From positions 806,001-870,000 of the forward strand of contig QANY01012000.1 of the NCBI GenBank assembly GCA_003255025.1: DNA of 64,000 nt. Reading direction: 5' to 3'. A model generated the notes under the pieces. It was given only the letters and a program-made list of their open reading frames with translations. It was not told the origin of the DNA and made no database searches. This stretch comes from Datisca glomerata (lineage: Eukaryota > Streptophyta > Magnoliopsida > Cucurbitales > Datiscaceae). The translations under genes were made by a program, and so were the position numbers. Position 1 is the stretch's first letter, and every line of letters begins with the position of its first letter. Of this stretch, positions 47,572 to 57,681 are shown one piece after another.

Positions 47572-48670
47572 ATGCTTCAAGAATTCAAAGCAATCAATCA
47601 AGATTCAAAAAGTCATAGGTCAGAATTCACCTATGATTCATCCACGATAAGTGAATCTTCAAACATTAATAATATCGAAGAATCACTTAGAAATTTAGAA
47701 ATTAATAAATTAGAAAGGAAATGGCCTAAAAGGCCTATTCCACCTGGTATTCAAATTTTTGAAAATTTTTTAGTTAATCAATTTTCTATGTCTATAGAGA
47801 AATTATACAAATGTAATTTTGATCGACTTTCTGAGCAGGAAGTTCTCAATAAATTACAACACATAACAATGGGAGCTAACAACTACATTACCACATATAA
47901 TTTGCCTCACAATGAGGTAATCAATATTTTAGTCACACGATTCATAGGTACACTTCATTCCTGGTGGGAAAAATATCTCACAAAAGAATAAAAAAATACC
48001 ATCATATCAGCAGTGAAGATTGATGCTAAAGGAACCGTAATTATTGGAGAAGATCAGGAAACAAGGCCTCGTACTATTAATACTAATCCTAGGTGTCCAA
48101 CCCTAAGTAATTTCCACTAGTATACAAATATATTTTTATCCAGAATAATGACAAGTGATGATAGTAATCAACCCCTTTTGGAAAAAAAATTCATTAATAA
48201 ATTACCCAATTTGTTTACACACAAAATTAGAACAGTCCTTAGTAATAAACTAGGTAATATAGACTATAATAGTACAATAATACATAAGGAAAGTCTAAAA
48301 ATGTGTATTGACATAAAATCAATAAACAAATTAAAAAGTAAAATAAAATTACAAAATATAAATTAGGTAATTTTTGTGAGCAGTATGGTTTATCCACTAT
48401 TGCTACTTTCCAAAGAAAAGAGAAAAAGTCTCATTTAAGTCCTAGAAGGAATAATAAGCCTCATAGGAGACAATACCACAAAATAAACATAAAAATTTTA
48501 ACCAAGACTTCTCCAAAAATAGAAATTTTGAAAAACGTTTCTCTAAGAATAAAAATGATTCTAGAAGAAAATCTAATAAAAAATTTACCAATAAATTTAA
48601 GTGTTTTAAATATGGCAAGAGTGGTCATTTTACAAATACTTGTCAAGTTAAAAATAAATTTAATCAACTG
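47572..48670 (+). pseudogene. Coat-like protein with CCHC knuckle, copy A
   Basis: Opens with a 139-residue frame ending in RFIGTLHSWWEKYL, a typical gag/coat capsid-helix signature. A second frame (48148-48366) has KFINKLPNLFTHKIRTVL, then a strongly basic segment, then the knuckle at 48602-48643, CFKYGKSGHFTNTC. The second Cys of the knuckle is Tyr, so zinc binding would be lost. The protein would package viral DNA/RNA. A stop near 47990 and frameshifts break the frame. Confidence 0.8.
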
Positions 48671-48697
48671 AAAACCTCTTATGAAAATAAACAAGAA

Positions 48698-49276
48698 TTG
48701 CTTAGAATTATAGAGTCAATAGAATATTATGAGAGTGATAATGATGATTTAGGAGAATTTGAATACCCTGAATCCTCAAAATCTAACTCTTTGAGTTCTG
48801 ACGGTGATTCTCCTAACGTCTATATATGGTGTAGGGATAGTTATTGTCAAGAAGTAAATATTTTAAATGAAGAACAAGAAAATCTCTTATTAGAATTAAT
48901 TAGCAAAATTGAAAATTTAGAATTAAAAGAGGAATATCTGGAAAGACTTAAGAAAGTAATTCAGAAGAAAGAAAATTCTAAGTTTAATAATAATACTACT
49001 ACAAGCCTTTCACAAACGTTAGAAAAATTCAATAGGGTTACGGGAAAAGAAAAGGAAGTTACCTTACAAGAACTTCATAAAGAAATTAAAACAGAAATAA
49101 AAGAAGAATTAAACCTTTTGAAAATAAAGAGTTTAATTAAAAATCAGGAATCTAATGAACTAGGAGAATCTAGTAGATTCTCAATTTCTGATAATGAGGT
49201 TGAAGAACCTATTATCAATAATCAAGATGATGATAATTTCATCCAAATACGTAATCACATCGAAATCAGGAAATGA
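48698..49276 (+). CDS. Acidic coiled-coil region, copy A (open 192 codons)
   Basis: An acidic head (ESDNDDLGEFEYPESS), then a long predicted coiled coil (LLLELISKIENLELKEEYLE and KEVTLQELHKEIKTEIKEEL), then an acidic tail. It lies between the knuckle and the protease in A, B and D, so it is a regular linker of the polyprotein and not a separate gene. In D it is open at 61352-61651. Such coiled coils may mediate particle assembly. That is inference. Confidence 0.7.
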   Translation: MLRIIESIEYYESDNDDLGEFEYPESSKSNSLSSDGDSPNVYIWCRDSYCQEVNILNEEQENLLLELISKIENLELKEEYLERLKKVIQKKENSKFNNNTTTSLSQTLEKFNRVTGKEKEVTLQELHKEIKTEIKEELNLLKIKSLIKNQESNELGESSRFSISDNEVEEPIINNQDDDNFIQIRNHIEIRK

Positions 49277-49289
49277 CACATAATGGTCA

Positions 49290-49720
49290 AAATAATTATT
49301 CAAGATTTTGATTTCACAACAATGACTCTTGTTGATTCAGGAGCATATTTGAATTATATGCAGGAATGACTAGTTCTCCTAAGTACTTCAAGAAGACGAA
49401 AGAATCTTTGTCTTATGTCAGCGATACTCAGATGCATATCAATTATGAAATACTCAAAGTTCAATTTACCATGACAGTGTATCATTTGTCTCAGCAAAAA
49501 ATGACTAATAAAATTATTTTAGGTTTGCCATTCATCTCTTTATTATATCATTTTATAACATAGCGTGATGGGATAATTACTTAACACATGGATAAACCTG
49601 TTATATTCAAATTTCTTTATTTTCCTCACAATGAGAAATTGAAAACTTTAAAACAAAATCTTGTTTTCAAATCCGTCAATTTAATTTCTTGTAAAGAAAA
49701 ATAATTACGGTTTTCACAAG
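49290..49720 (+). pseudogene. Aspartic protease, copy A
   Basis: LVDSGAYLNYM holds the D-S-G catalytic triad (49334-49342). After a frameshift, NKIILGLPFISLLYHFIT matches the C-terminal hydrophobic ILG motif of retropepsins. It would cleave the polyprotein. The stop right after the active site (near 49367) and the shift inactivate it. Confidence 0.8.
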
Positions 49721-49839
49721 GAAAAATAAAATTTAGAAGAATTGAAGAATAACCTCAGAATTCTACTCTTCAAAGTCAAATATTTGAAAAAGAAGATACT
49801 TGTTTAGTAAATTAATTGTAAGCCCCTCAAATAAATTTT

Positions 49840-50440
49840 GAAATGGATAAAATATCCAATACCAAATAAAAGGGACTTAAACAGCAAGTTTAGAGATACT
49901 GTTGTATTCCCTAAGTTTGACACAAAAAGTGGATTTTAGCAAATTCAGATAAATAAGATTGATAAATAAAAAATTATATGTGATCATTAAATTTGCTCCA
50001 AGTAAATTTCAGAATATAATGATTGAATTCTTAATTAACTGCATTCTTAGTAAATAATACCAGTTGAAGTTCTTGATTGTTTACATTAGTAATACTGGAA
50101 ACACTTTAAATTATTTGCCAAAATAATAAAGCAAAATAGTTTAGTTATTTTTGTAAAAAGAATCAAATTATTTCAATCCAAAATTAGATTTTCAGAATAT
50201 GAAATTTATTTCATTATTAAGGCAACTAATCAAATCATACAATTTACCTTATTAAATAAAAAAATTATCTTAATTAATTATGAATCTGCAAAACATTTTT
50301 CGAGAATCTTTCCAAACAAAGTTTTGCTACGTAACAATCTATCTTTAGCAATTTTGATTTTAATATGTAATTTATCCAATGTATTAATAACCTATTACTT
50401 GTAATCGTTTACAGGAAATTATACTATGATTCTGCAATGG
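49840..50440 (+). pseudogene. Reverse transcriptase and RNase H remnants, copy A
   Basis: Heavily eroded, with deletions. Recognisable by comparison with copy B: a palm segment near 49930-50080, YIS-N at the place of the YIDD motif (about 50083), and RNase H near 50270 (NYESAKHF). No frame exceeds about 50 codons. Catalytic residues are lost. Confidence 0.65.
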
Positions 50441-50444
50441 GGTA

Positions 50445-50960
50445 ATTTGACAAACCTGAACTACTAGAATACATAAATGTAGAACCTAGAATACTTAACC
50501 AAAATCCTTTTAAATTCAAGAAGCTTAATGGCAGGACAACTATATTTTGTTCAAAACTCTCATTCATTAATTATGGCCATGGTAGGTTTGAATATCTAAA
50601 AAATAGCTGGATTAATGAATTAAATAGAATTTTAGAAGAAGTTGCATTAAGGCATGATTCTAGTACAACCTTAATTCAATGGTATGAGAAAAATGGAAAA
50701 AATAGGTTTTCACAAGAATAATGAAATCTGTTATGATAACAGAAACATTCAACTGTGAACTTTTTAGGACAAGAAATTTTTAAATTTGAATTCTCAACAA
50801 TCAAAGAATTTTTTGTACTAAAAGGAACTTTCTTTAGATTTCAAAAATGTCATAGGCATGCTGTGAGATCCTTAATAAAATAAATCAATAACACTTTAAG
50901 AAATCATGTGAAGAATGGTTCAATAATAGAAAAGTCATTGACTCAACAATTGGCACTTAA
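50445..50960 (+). pseudogene. AlkB-like dioxygenase domain, copy A, broken
   Basis: Parallel to the better copy in D (62936-63450). Upstream part readable around SWINELNRILEEVALRHDSS and IQWYEK. After a one-base shift comes FHKNNE (50708-50725), where the Asp of HxD is Asn. Then a second shift, TVNFLGQEIFKFEF, and CHRHAVRSL with the distal His region. The final Arg motif is broken by a stop (near 50880). Unable to bind iron as written. See the D copy for function and alternatives. Confidence 0.7.
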
Positions 50961-52037
50961 AACCAAAATCAAATATGAGTCTTCTACTCCTAACCAAGCC
51001 CAATCAACAATTTTGGTTTATCATACTCGATTACCAATTAACTCTAGTCAAACAATTTGGTCCTTTTTCAAATACTTAATCTTTTAAAACACTTGACCAA
51101 CCAATTTATCATAATCAATTTCATATTAAGCCTTCATTTGCTCATCTGAAGGATCCATCACAAATTGCTAAAGCCCAATTTCATTCCCAAATTCCATTAC
51201 GTCCCTAGGCACAATAACAAAAATCTCAGTTTCTACAAAGAAAGTTCGGAAAGAATCCTTTACAATTCTTTTTTATCCTCAAGATCATAACTATAAAGGT
51301 TTAGAAAATCCATCCTTCAAGTTTCAAAATACTTTTAAATAAAAACAATAATTATTTTAACTATATTGATGCATGGCACGAGAATTTCTTTCAGCAAGGT
51401 ACTGACTTTTCTCACTTCTGGTTTTTAAATTTTGATAACAATTTCAAAATTGATTTTCCAAATCGATTCTCAAAATGGTGGTTCAGTCATGGTCTTACCT
51501 TAGAACTTTTTCTAATTGATTTACAATAATGTTTCAATTTATTTTTAAAGGTTTACAAGCCCTCGCCAATTGAGGCCTCATTTCCCCAAATAATTTGGTT
51601 TTCAAACAAATACAAAATACTTTGAATTTTGAAATGGAAATACTTGGTTAAAAATGGAGTCCTCACCAAAGATTAATATGTCAAGTGGTGGGATAAATTG
51701 AATACCTAGAAAATTATTGCATCCATTAATTATTTTACGAGTGTTCATCCCAATATGAGACTAGCAAATCTTTTTACCCAAGCTCCATTAAAAAGTTAAT
51801 GAGCCAATTAACCTAGTTCCACAAATAAACTTATCAAATTTGAATTCCTCCAAACCCAAATCAAAACCTGAGTCCGAAACCTCTTTAAAGGGTAAATCAA
51901 AGGCCATCAAGCCTAAATCCATATTGGAGAAAGAATTAATCCAAGAAATGTTTCTCCTCTTGGAGAACAACGATGAATCTGACTCTAAACTATTCATAGA
52001 GTCAAGTTATCAATCATCCAGAAAATTTAATCCTTAG
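50961..52037 (+). pseudogene. 3' region of the polyprotein, copy A
   Basis: Pieces align with B (52736-53900) and D (63480-64000): FHIKPSFAHLKDPSQIAKAQ, FSHFWFLNFDNNFKIDFPNR, and YVKWWDKLNT. The last open piece (51840-52037) ends close to KDPFNNINLND, matching the end of the B frame. The WWDK-containing region is of unknown function. It may correspond to the last caulimovirid ORF. Stops throughout. Confidence 0.65.
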
Positions 52038-52139
52038 TAATTGAAGGACCCATTCAATAATATCAATCTCAATGATAATAAGCAAATTCAGATCAATCAG
52101 TAAATGAATAGAAGAACTTGTCCTTGGAAAAATGCCAAT

Positions 52140-52602
52140 GCTTGAATAATCAAAATCAGACAATCAAGTAACTTTGAAGATGTATCATAATGACATCTCA
52201 GCACAATACCACGATCATAATGATCTTCAATGGATTCTCCACATTCAAGGAATCCAATGCACATCAATAAGTCACAATGACATTTTCAAACAACAATCAA
52301 CATTCAAGACACAACATCTAAGATAGCAATTATCAAAGAATGACAATAATGACACTCTCCATTATACAACAAACAAGTCACAATGACTTTTCATCACAAC
52401 AATTTGTAATTTATAGTTTTCTATAATTATTGTACTAGTTGTCAAAGAATTAGGCAATTATTCATGTTTTTTATTATTCTTAGTCAAAAGTAGGCAAAAG
52501 TAGAAATGTAAAATATTTTTACTTTTGTAGAATAGAATAGTTCATGTAAGTGATGAGTTCCATGTGAACTCCACTTTCCTCGGATATAAATAGGTAGCCC
52601 TC
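52140..52602 (+). promoter_or_regulatory. Pararetrovirus promoter, copy A
   Basis: Follows the last coding remnant. Contains repeated AATGAC elements (CACAATGAC at about 52271 and 52380) and then a good TATA box TATAAATA (52585-52592). This matches the place of the pregenomic RNA promoter in caulimovirids. The copy ends within about 20 bases of the TATA box, near the expected transcription start. Confidence 0.7.
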
Positions 52603-52715
52603 TCCCATTTATTCCTTAGAGGGCTACTTATTTTTAGCCAAGGAAAGTGGAGTTCACTGGAAACTCATCACTTACCTGAACTATTCTATTCTACAAAAGT
52701 AAAAACATTTTACAT
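52509..52715. repeat. Inverted repeat joining copies A and B tail to tail
   Basis: Left arm 52509-52602 and right arm 52618-52715 are reverse complements with few differences. The spacer is 15 bases. Both arms are the TATA-proximal promoter, so transcription from either would run into the other copy. The TATA box is intact on the left and changed to TAAAAATA-like on the right. Confidence 0.9.
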
Positions 52716-52735
52716 CAAAGGTGGATTATTTTCTT

Positions 52736-53900
52736 CTATTCGTCATCACTGAGGTTCATATTATCGAACGGGTCTTTTGAATCCTGGAATGGATCATAGG
52801 CCCACTGTGGAAGAACGTGAACGTGTGATCTTTCCTTCAATTGTTGAGAAGGAGCTTTGGACGCTTGTTCTTTATTATTTTTTATTGGATGATTCGACTC
52901 TACTGATGATCCAGAGTCAGAATCAGTATTATAATCTAGAAGAAGAAGCATTTTTTATATTAACTCCTACTTTGTTTTAGATTTAGCAGCCTTTGCCTTT
53001 TCTTTTGGAGAAGTTTTGATTTAGGCTCGGTTTCTTTGGAAGAATTGGATGATTTGGACTGGCTTATTTGTGGGATATGGTTATCTTGCTCCTTAATATT
53101 TAATGGAGCCCTTGGAGGTGGTTTGATTGACTTCAATTGTGGGTGGATTTTTGCAAATTCATCATTGATGGCGGTAAAGATTTTCAGAGTACTAAATTTG
53201 TCCCACCATTTAATATAGTATTGTCTAGTGAGAATTTCCTCTTCGATTAAATACTGCCACTTAAGGATCCATGGAATTTTATATTTATTTAGGAAATAAA
53301 TGATTGGTGGAAAAGAATCCTCAATTGTTGATGGTTTGAATAATTTTAAGAACAAATTGAAATTATGTTGAAGTTCAATAGGGAATATTTCCAGGACGGG
53401 CCATGGATAGACCTCCATCTTAAAAACCATGAAAGATGGATTTTTCATTTCTCCAAAGTTATTATTTTGAGGATGTAGAATGAATGATAGAGGATTTTTC
53501 CTTCTGCATTGTTTATTGGTTTGATATTTATTGATTTTGTTTTTAAGAGAATATCTATATAGAAACTGAGGTTTTTGTCCTTGTGACCAAGGATAAAATG
53601 GTAATCAGGAAGGAAATGAGCTTTTTCTATTCCAATCGGGTTTTTTAAGTGAGCATATGAGGGCTTGACATAAAAGAGATTTTTACTGGGGGTCTTTCTG
53701 AAATATGGAGATGACCTATTGTAATTAGTAATTGGCTAGTTAGATGACCAATTGTGGGTCAAAAGATTTGAAAACTATAAATGGGTCAAATTGGTTGACC
53801 AATGTTGTTTGGTAGTTGGGCCTGATGGACTTGAGTATTGTCATCTGGGTATTTCTTGGAGCAGAAGGCTCCTATTTGATTTGGACCCTAAGGGCCACTT
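52736..53900 (-). pseudogene. 3' region of the polyprotein, copy B
   Basis: Two open pieces, 52960-53448 (162 codons, with ELQHNFNLFLKLFKPSTIED and QYYIKWWDKF) and 52736-52951 (71 codons, acidic, ending NMNLSDDE at 52739). Upstream, AHLKNPIGIEKAHFLPDYHF and KDKNLSFYIDIL are readable. The 450-base enhancer seen in A is missing, so the ORF end lies only about 20 bases from the promoter arm. Function unknown. Confidence 0.7.
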
Positions 53901-53939
53901 GTGGAGTCGAAAAGCCAGGATTTGAATAATTAATGCATT

Positions 53940-54175
53940 TAATAAACTCAATATCAAAATAAAAAATACAAAGAATAGATTATCATTAAGAAAAAATTTG
54001 TTTGGAAGCTATATCTTTAACATCATTTTCTAAAACATATTTTGCAGATTTACAATCAGTTTTTAAAAGGAACTTTTGATTTAATAAGTCATCCTGAAAT
54101 TTATGTATGCATAGAACAACTGATAAGATTTCTTTTTTAATTGTACTATAATTGACTTGAGATTAGGTCTAAGTT
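53940..54175 (-). pseudogene. RNase H, copy B
   Basis: Reads STIKKEILSVVLCIHKFQDD with the conserved Glu, then LLKTDCKSAKYVLENDV with the conserved Asp, the typical caulimovirid RNase H pattern. It continues directly into the 3' region without the AlkB domain. A stop follows QIFS near 54000. Confidence 0.75.
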
Positions 54176-54191
54176 TCATATATGAACCTAA

Positions 54192-55320
54192 CTATTTGTT
54201 CAGATAATTCTGGAGAGACTTTTTGTAATAGGATACCTCCATATCCAAGCTCACAGGCATCAATTTGGACAATTTTGAAAGAAATATTAGCAGGGATGCC
54301 AAGAGAAGAAAGTGACTTAACATGTGCCTTATTCTTTTGATTAAATTAATATGGACAATAGTCCATGGAGATGGATTCTTTTTAAGCCTATCAAATAGAG
54401 GCTTACAGTCAATTCTTAATTTATTGTAAAAGTTAGATATGTCATTTAAAGATTCAAGAAATCTTTGCAACAATATTTTATCTAGGATTTCATTGGGGAA
54501 TTTGTCAGTAAATTGTATTACCCTATCAATTGGCTTGATTATAGAATGGTGTATTTCAAATCCTAGGAATCTAACCATAGATTGAAATAATCTAATTTTA
54601 CTTGTAGAGATAACTAAACTATTTTATTTTATTATCCTAGCAAATGATTCAAGATGTCTCCAATGTTATTCTATTGATTTAGAGAAAATGAGCACATTAT
54701 CAATGTAAACAATTGATAAATCAGTAAATTTATTAAATATCTCATTTATTATATTTTAAAATTCACTGGGAGCATTTTTAAGACCAAATTGTATTACATT
54801 CCATTCGTAATAGCCAAATGAAGTTACAAATCCAGATTACACATCAAACTTAGAGAATAATACTGCATCTCTAAGCCTATTGATTAAGTCCTTTTTGTTT
54901 GGCATTGGATATCTTATCTATTCCAGAACATTATTAAGAGGCTTATAATTGATTACTAAACGAGAAACTCTTCATTCAATTTCATTGACCTTTTGGACGT
55001 AAAAGGCCGAGCAGGACCAAGATGACTTGCTCCTTCTAATGATATTATTATTGAAAAGTTCTGTAATTTCTTTTTTACAGAACTCAAGCATCTCAAAATT
55101 CATCTGAATTGGCCTTGCCTTTGTTGGGATATTCTTCTCATCAAATCCCTTAATATAAGGCAGACTGGACAATATGTTGCTTCATGTGCCAGAAAGCATT
55201 AGGGATATTAGAACATAATTCTTTACAGATTTTTTAGTTAAATTTTTTAATTTTGTTTTCAAGAGCAGGACTTTAGATATGTTCTTCAATTATTTTAAAT
55301 TTTAATTCATCCTGTAAAAA
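54192..55320 (-). pseudogene. Reverse transcriptase, copy B (best preserved in the cluster)
   Basis: Open pieces 54972-55172 (IKGFDEKNIPTKARPIQMNF, CKKEITELFNNNIIRRSKSS) and 54192-54578 (FLGFEIHHSIIKPIDRVIQF, RFLESLNDISNFYNKLRIDC). Between them the palm motif reads YIDN (54696-54707), so the second catalytic Asp is Asn. These are caulimovirid RT and connection sequences. The enzyme would copy pregenomic RNA to DNA. Several stops break the frame. Confidence 0.85.
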
Positions 55321-55322
55321 AA

Positions 55323-55760
55323 TTATTTTTCTTTACAAGAAATGAGATTTATGGAATTAGAAATATATTTTTCTTTCAAAGTCTTCAATTTTTCATTATG
55401 AGTAAAAGAAAGGAATTTGAATTTTATAGGTTTATTCATGACATAGGTAATTATTCCAACATACTTTGTTGAATACAGATATAGCAGAGTAATAAATGAT
55501 AAACCTAAAATAATTTTGTAAGTCATAATTTTTACTGGGACAAATGATGTTTTAAAATAAACATTGTCCTGGCAAATATGGATTGTGGGTATTTTATAAT
55601 TGATATGCATTCGAGTACCATTTGCAGAAGATAAATATTCTTTCATCTTTTTGAAGTACTTGACAGGAACAAGTCATTCCTACATACAATTCAAGTCTGC
55701 AACTGAATCAACAAGAGCCATTATCGTGGAATCAAAATCTTGAATAATTATTCTCACCAT
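55323..55760 (-). pseudogene. Aspartic protease, copy B
   Basis: The minus strand reads ALVDSVADLNCM, with Val replacing the Gly of D-S-G (codons at 55701-55709). A 107-codon frame (55323-55646) then has YKIILGLSFITLLY, the C-terminal ILG motif, and a Lys-rich linker. Inactive by the active-site change and a stop after the site. Confidence 0.8.
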
Positions 55761-55869
55761 TATGCGCCATTTTTTTTATTTTGATGTGATTAAGTATCTG
55801 GATAATGTTATCATCATCTTGATTGTTAATAATAGGTTCTTCAAATTAGTAATTTACTAGGTCCAGTAG

Positions 55870-56200
55870 ATTCTTGTTTATTAATTAAATTTTTTTAAAA
55901 AGATTTAATTCTTCTTTTATTCCCGTGTTTGTATTTTTTAATTATTTTATTTCAATTTTAATATTTTTAATTTCTTTCTCAATTTCCTGTAAGGTAACTT
56001 CCTTTTCTTTTTCCTTATTGAATTTTTCAAGGGTTTGCGAAAGACTTGCAATTTTGTTACTATTAGACTTAGTATTTTCTTTCTTTAGAATTACTTCTCT
56101 AAGTCTCTCCAGGTAATTCTACTTTAATTTTGGTTTTTTAATTTTGCTAATTAAGTCTAACAAGAGGTTTTCTTGTTCTTCATTTTTATTTAAGGCATTT
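55870..56200 (-). pseudogene. Coiled-coil linker, copy B, broken
   Basis: Minus strand shows the same KKENTKSN, LSQTLEKFN and KEVTLQEIEKE-like phrases as copies A and D, with stops. At its upstream end it is joined to leader sequence (56255-56290), so the coat region has been deleted from B. Confidence 0.7.
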
Positions 56201-56299
56201 ATTTTTTTACAACAACTCTCCCTCATCCCTATAGTGATGTTGGGAGAATTGAGCAACAACAATAACAAGATGCGGAATCAAGTATAATTCAAGGTAAAT

Positions 56300-56560
56300 T
56301 TTAAGATATATTATGGTGAGAACTTGTTTTCAACTCTTAAACTATTTGAGAGAAAAACTGGTTTTTGAGAACAAAGCTTTCTTCCTCCCTCTTCCGTAAA
56401 TCTTTCTTCTCATTGTTTTCTTCAATTAATCGTTGCCAATAATTACTATTTGTGTAAGTTTTTAATCTCACACTTTAAGATGCCTTAATGCATCTTAATA
56501 CCCCCTCTCTAATTGCTTTAAATTATACTTGATTCCGTGCCTTTTGGTATCAGAGCCAAA
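56300..56560 (+). promoter_or_regulatory. Leader and primer site, copy C
   Basis: Non-coding leader of copy C, head to head with the end of B (a leader piece in reverse at 56269-56289). The primer site is TGGTATCAGAGCC (56545-56557), perfect for plant initiator Met tRNA and preceded by one TATACTTGATTCCG unit. Confidence 0.8.
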
Positions 56561-56689
56561 CCTGGTGAGGATAATTACTGTTTCTACTTCAATTTCTACA
56601 TAATTAAACTGTTCACAGTCTATTATGGCTGGTTGTTGTTATTATTGTTGCTTAATTGCTTACATGAATAATTTCTTTTACATAATCTC

Positions 56690-56991
56690 ACTCTCCGCCC
56701 AAGTGGCTAGTTATCCTTACAATTCAATATATCTCTGTATTATTTGTTTACCTAATATGTGAATCTATTTTATCAGAGCCCGACGTATCAGCTTCTATTT
56801 GGTTAGCTTCAGATACCTCAGTAAGACCACTTAGAGACGTAAATCCTAAGGGTAGGGTGGTTGTAGGGGTAGGTTGGAAAAGAGCGACCCTAAGAGGAGG
56901 TTGTAGAAGTCACCACCCCAGATTAGTAATCAAAATACAATATGAAATTTTTAATCATAAGAAAAATTTAGTTATTTTGAGCAATGAGTAG
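56690..56991 (+). CDS. Pararetrovirus ORF1, copy C (no ATG seen)
   Basis: The frame is open for about 100 codons and shares its core with copy A (IWLASDTSVRPLRDVNPKGR). It ends TAG at 56989-56991, overlapping the ORF2 ATG by eight bases (ATGAGTAG). No ATG opens it. TCTATTTTATCAG just before the conserved core resembles a splice acceptor. Its function is not recognised. The duplicate is at 58452-58753. Confidence 0.5.
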
Positions 56992-57493
56992 ATTATCTAG
57001 AAGTAGTTATTCTAACAGCATTGGGTCTACAATGTCTTCAATATACGGTATAATAAATGAAGAACATTTTAAATTAGCAGATGATCAAGTAAATCATAAA
57101 TATTTTGAATACCTTCCAGAAAATCAAGAAGATCATTCCGAATGCTTTCCAGATGATCAAGTAGATCATAAGGTATGGAATATACCCAAATTTTCTAATA
57201 AAAATATAAACTTTAAATCCACTTCTATATCATCCCTTAATAATGATCAAGATATTAGGATTCGAATAGAGCAAAAATTAAAAAATTTAAACATTAAAAG
57301 TCTAGAACCTAAAGGAATAAGTTCCCAAGAAAGTCAGACAAACCTTAATAACAAACAATCTAATAAAATTAATTATCAATATCTTAATACTCAAATTAGG
57401 GAGTATAGCCAATCTAGTACCTCTAGGAGTTCCTTTCCTGAACCATCTATTAATAATCAAAATTTTAGGACTAAAAAATTAGAACAAGAATGA
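56984..57493 (+). CDS. Pararetrovirus ORF2, copy C
   Basis: 169 codons, intact, starting MSRLSRSSYSNSIGSTMSSI. Acidic N-terminal half (DDQVDHK occurs with variations three times: DDQVNHKYFEY, NQEDHSECF, DDQVDHKVW), then a Ser/Asn/Gln-rich half. No known domain. Compared with copy A the stop at 57491 comes from one substitution, so the ancestral frame probably ran on toward the coat region. Confidence 0.6.
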   Translation: MSRLSRSSYSNSIGSTMSSIYGIINEEHFKLADDQVNHKYFEYLPENQEDHSECFPDDQVDHKVWNIPKFSNKNINFKSTSISSLNNDQDIRIRIEQKLKNLNIKSLEPKGISSQESQTNLNNKQSNKINYQYLNTQIREYSQSSTSRSSFPEPSINNQNFRTKKLEQE

Positions 57494-57681
57494 AGAAATT
57501 CAAAAAAATTAAGCCTAGAGATTTAGAAATTAAATCATCTGTTAAGGTTATTGACCAAGACATTAGCTCTGAATTAGATAACCATAGGTTAGAATCTTCC
57601 TATGAATCTTCCACAATCAATGAACCTCCAAATATTAATAAAATTGAAGAAATATTAAAGAAATTAGAAACTAATGAATAA
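57490..57681 (+). pseudogene. Coat-region N-terminal fragment, copy C
   Basis: 63 open codons with one copy of the ~35-residue repeat (SYESSTINEPPNINKIEE). It is joined after IKPRDLEIK to sequence that in copy A lies about 540 bases further on, so C has an internal deletion here. Confidence 0.6.

Noticed and set aside
52777..53218. Plus-strand frames at 52777-52980 and 53036-53218
   Set aside because: They are opposite the 3' region of copy B, which has clear homologues in A and D on the other reading direction.
57490..57493. ATGA overlap as designed coupling between ORF2 and a third ORF
   Set aside because: Copy A reads through this point without a stop. The TGA in copy C is best explained by a single substitution, so the overlap is probably accidental.
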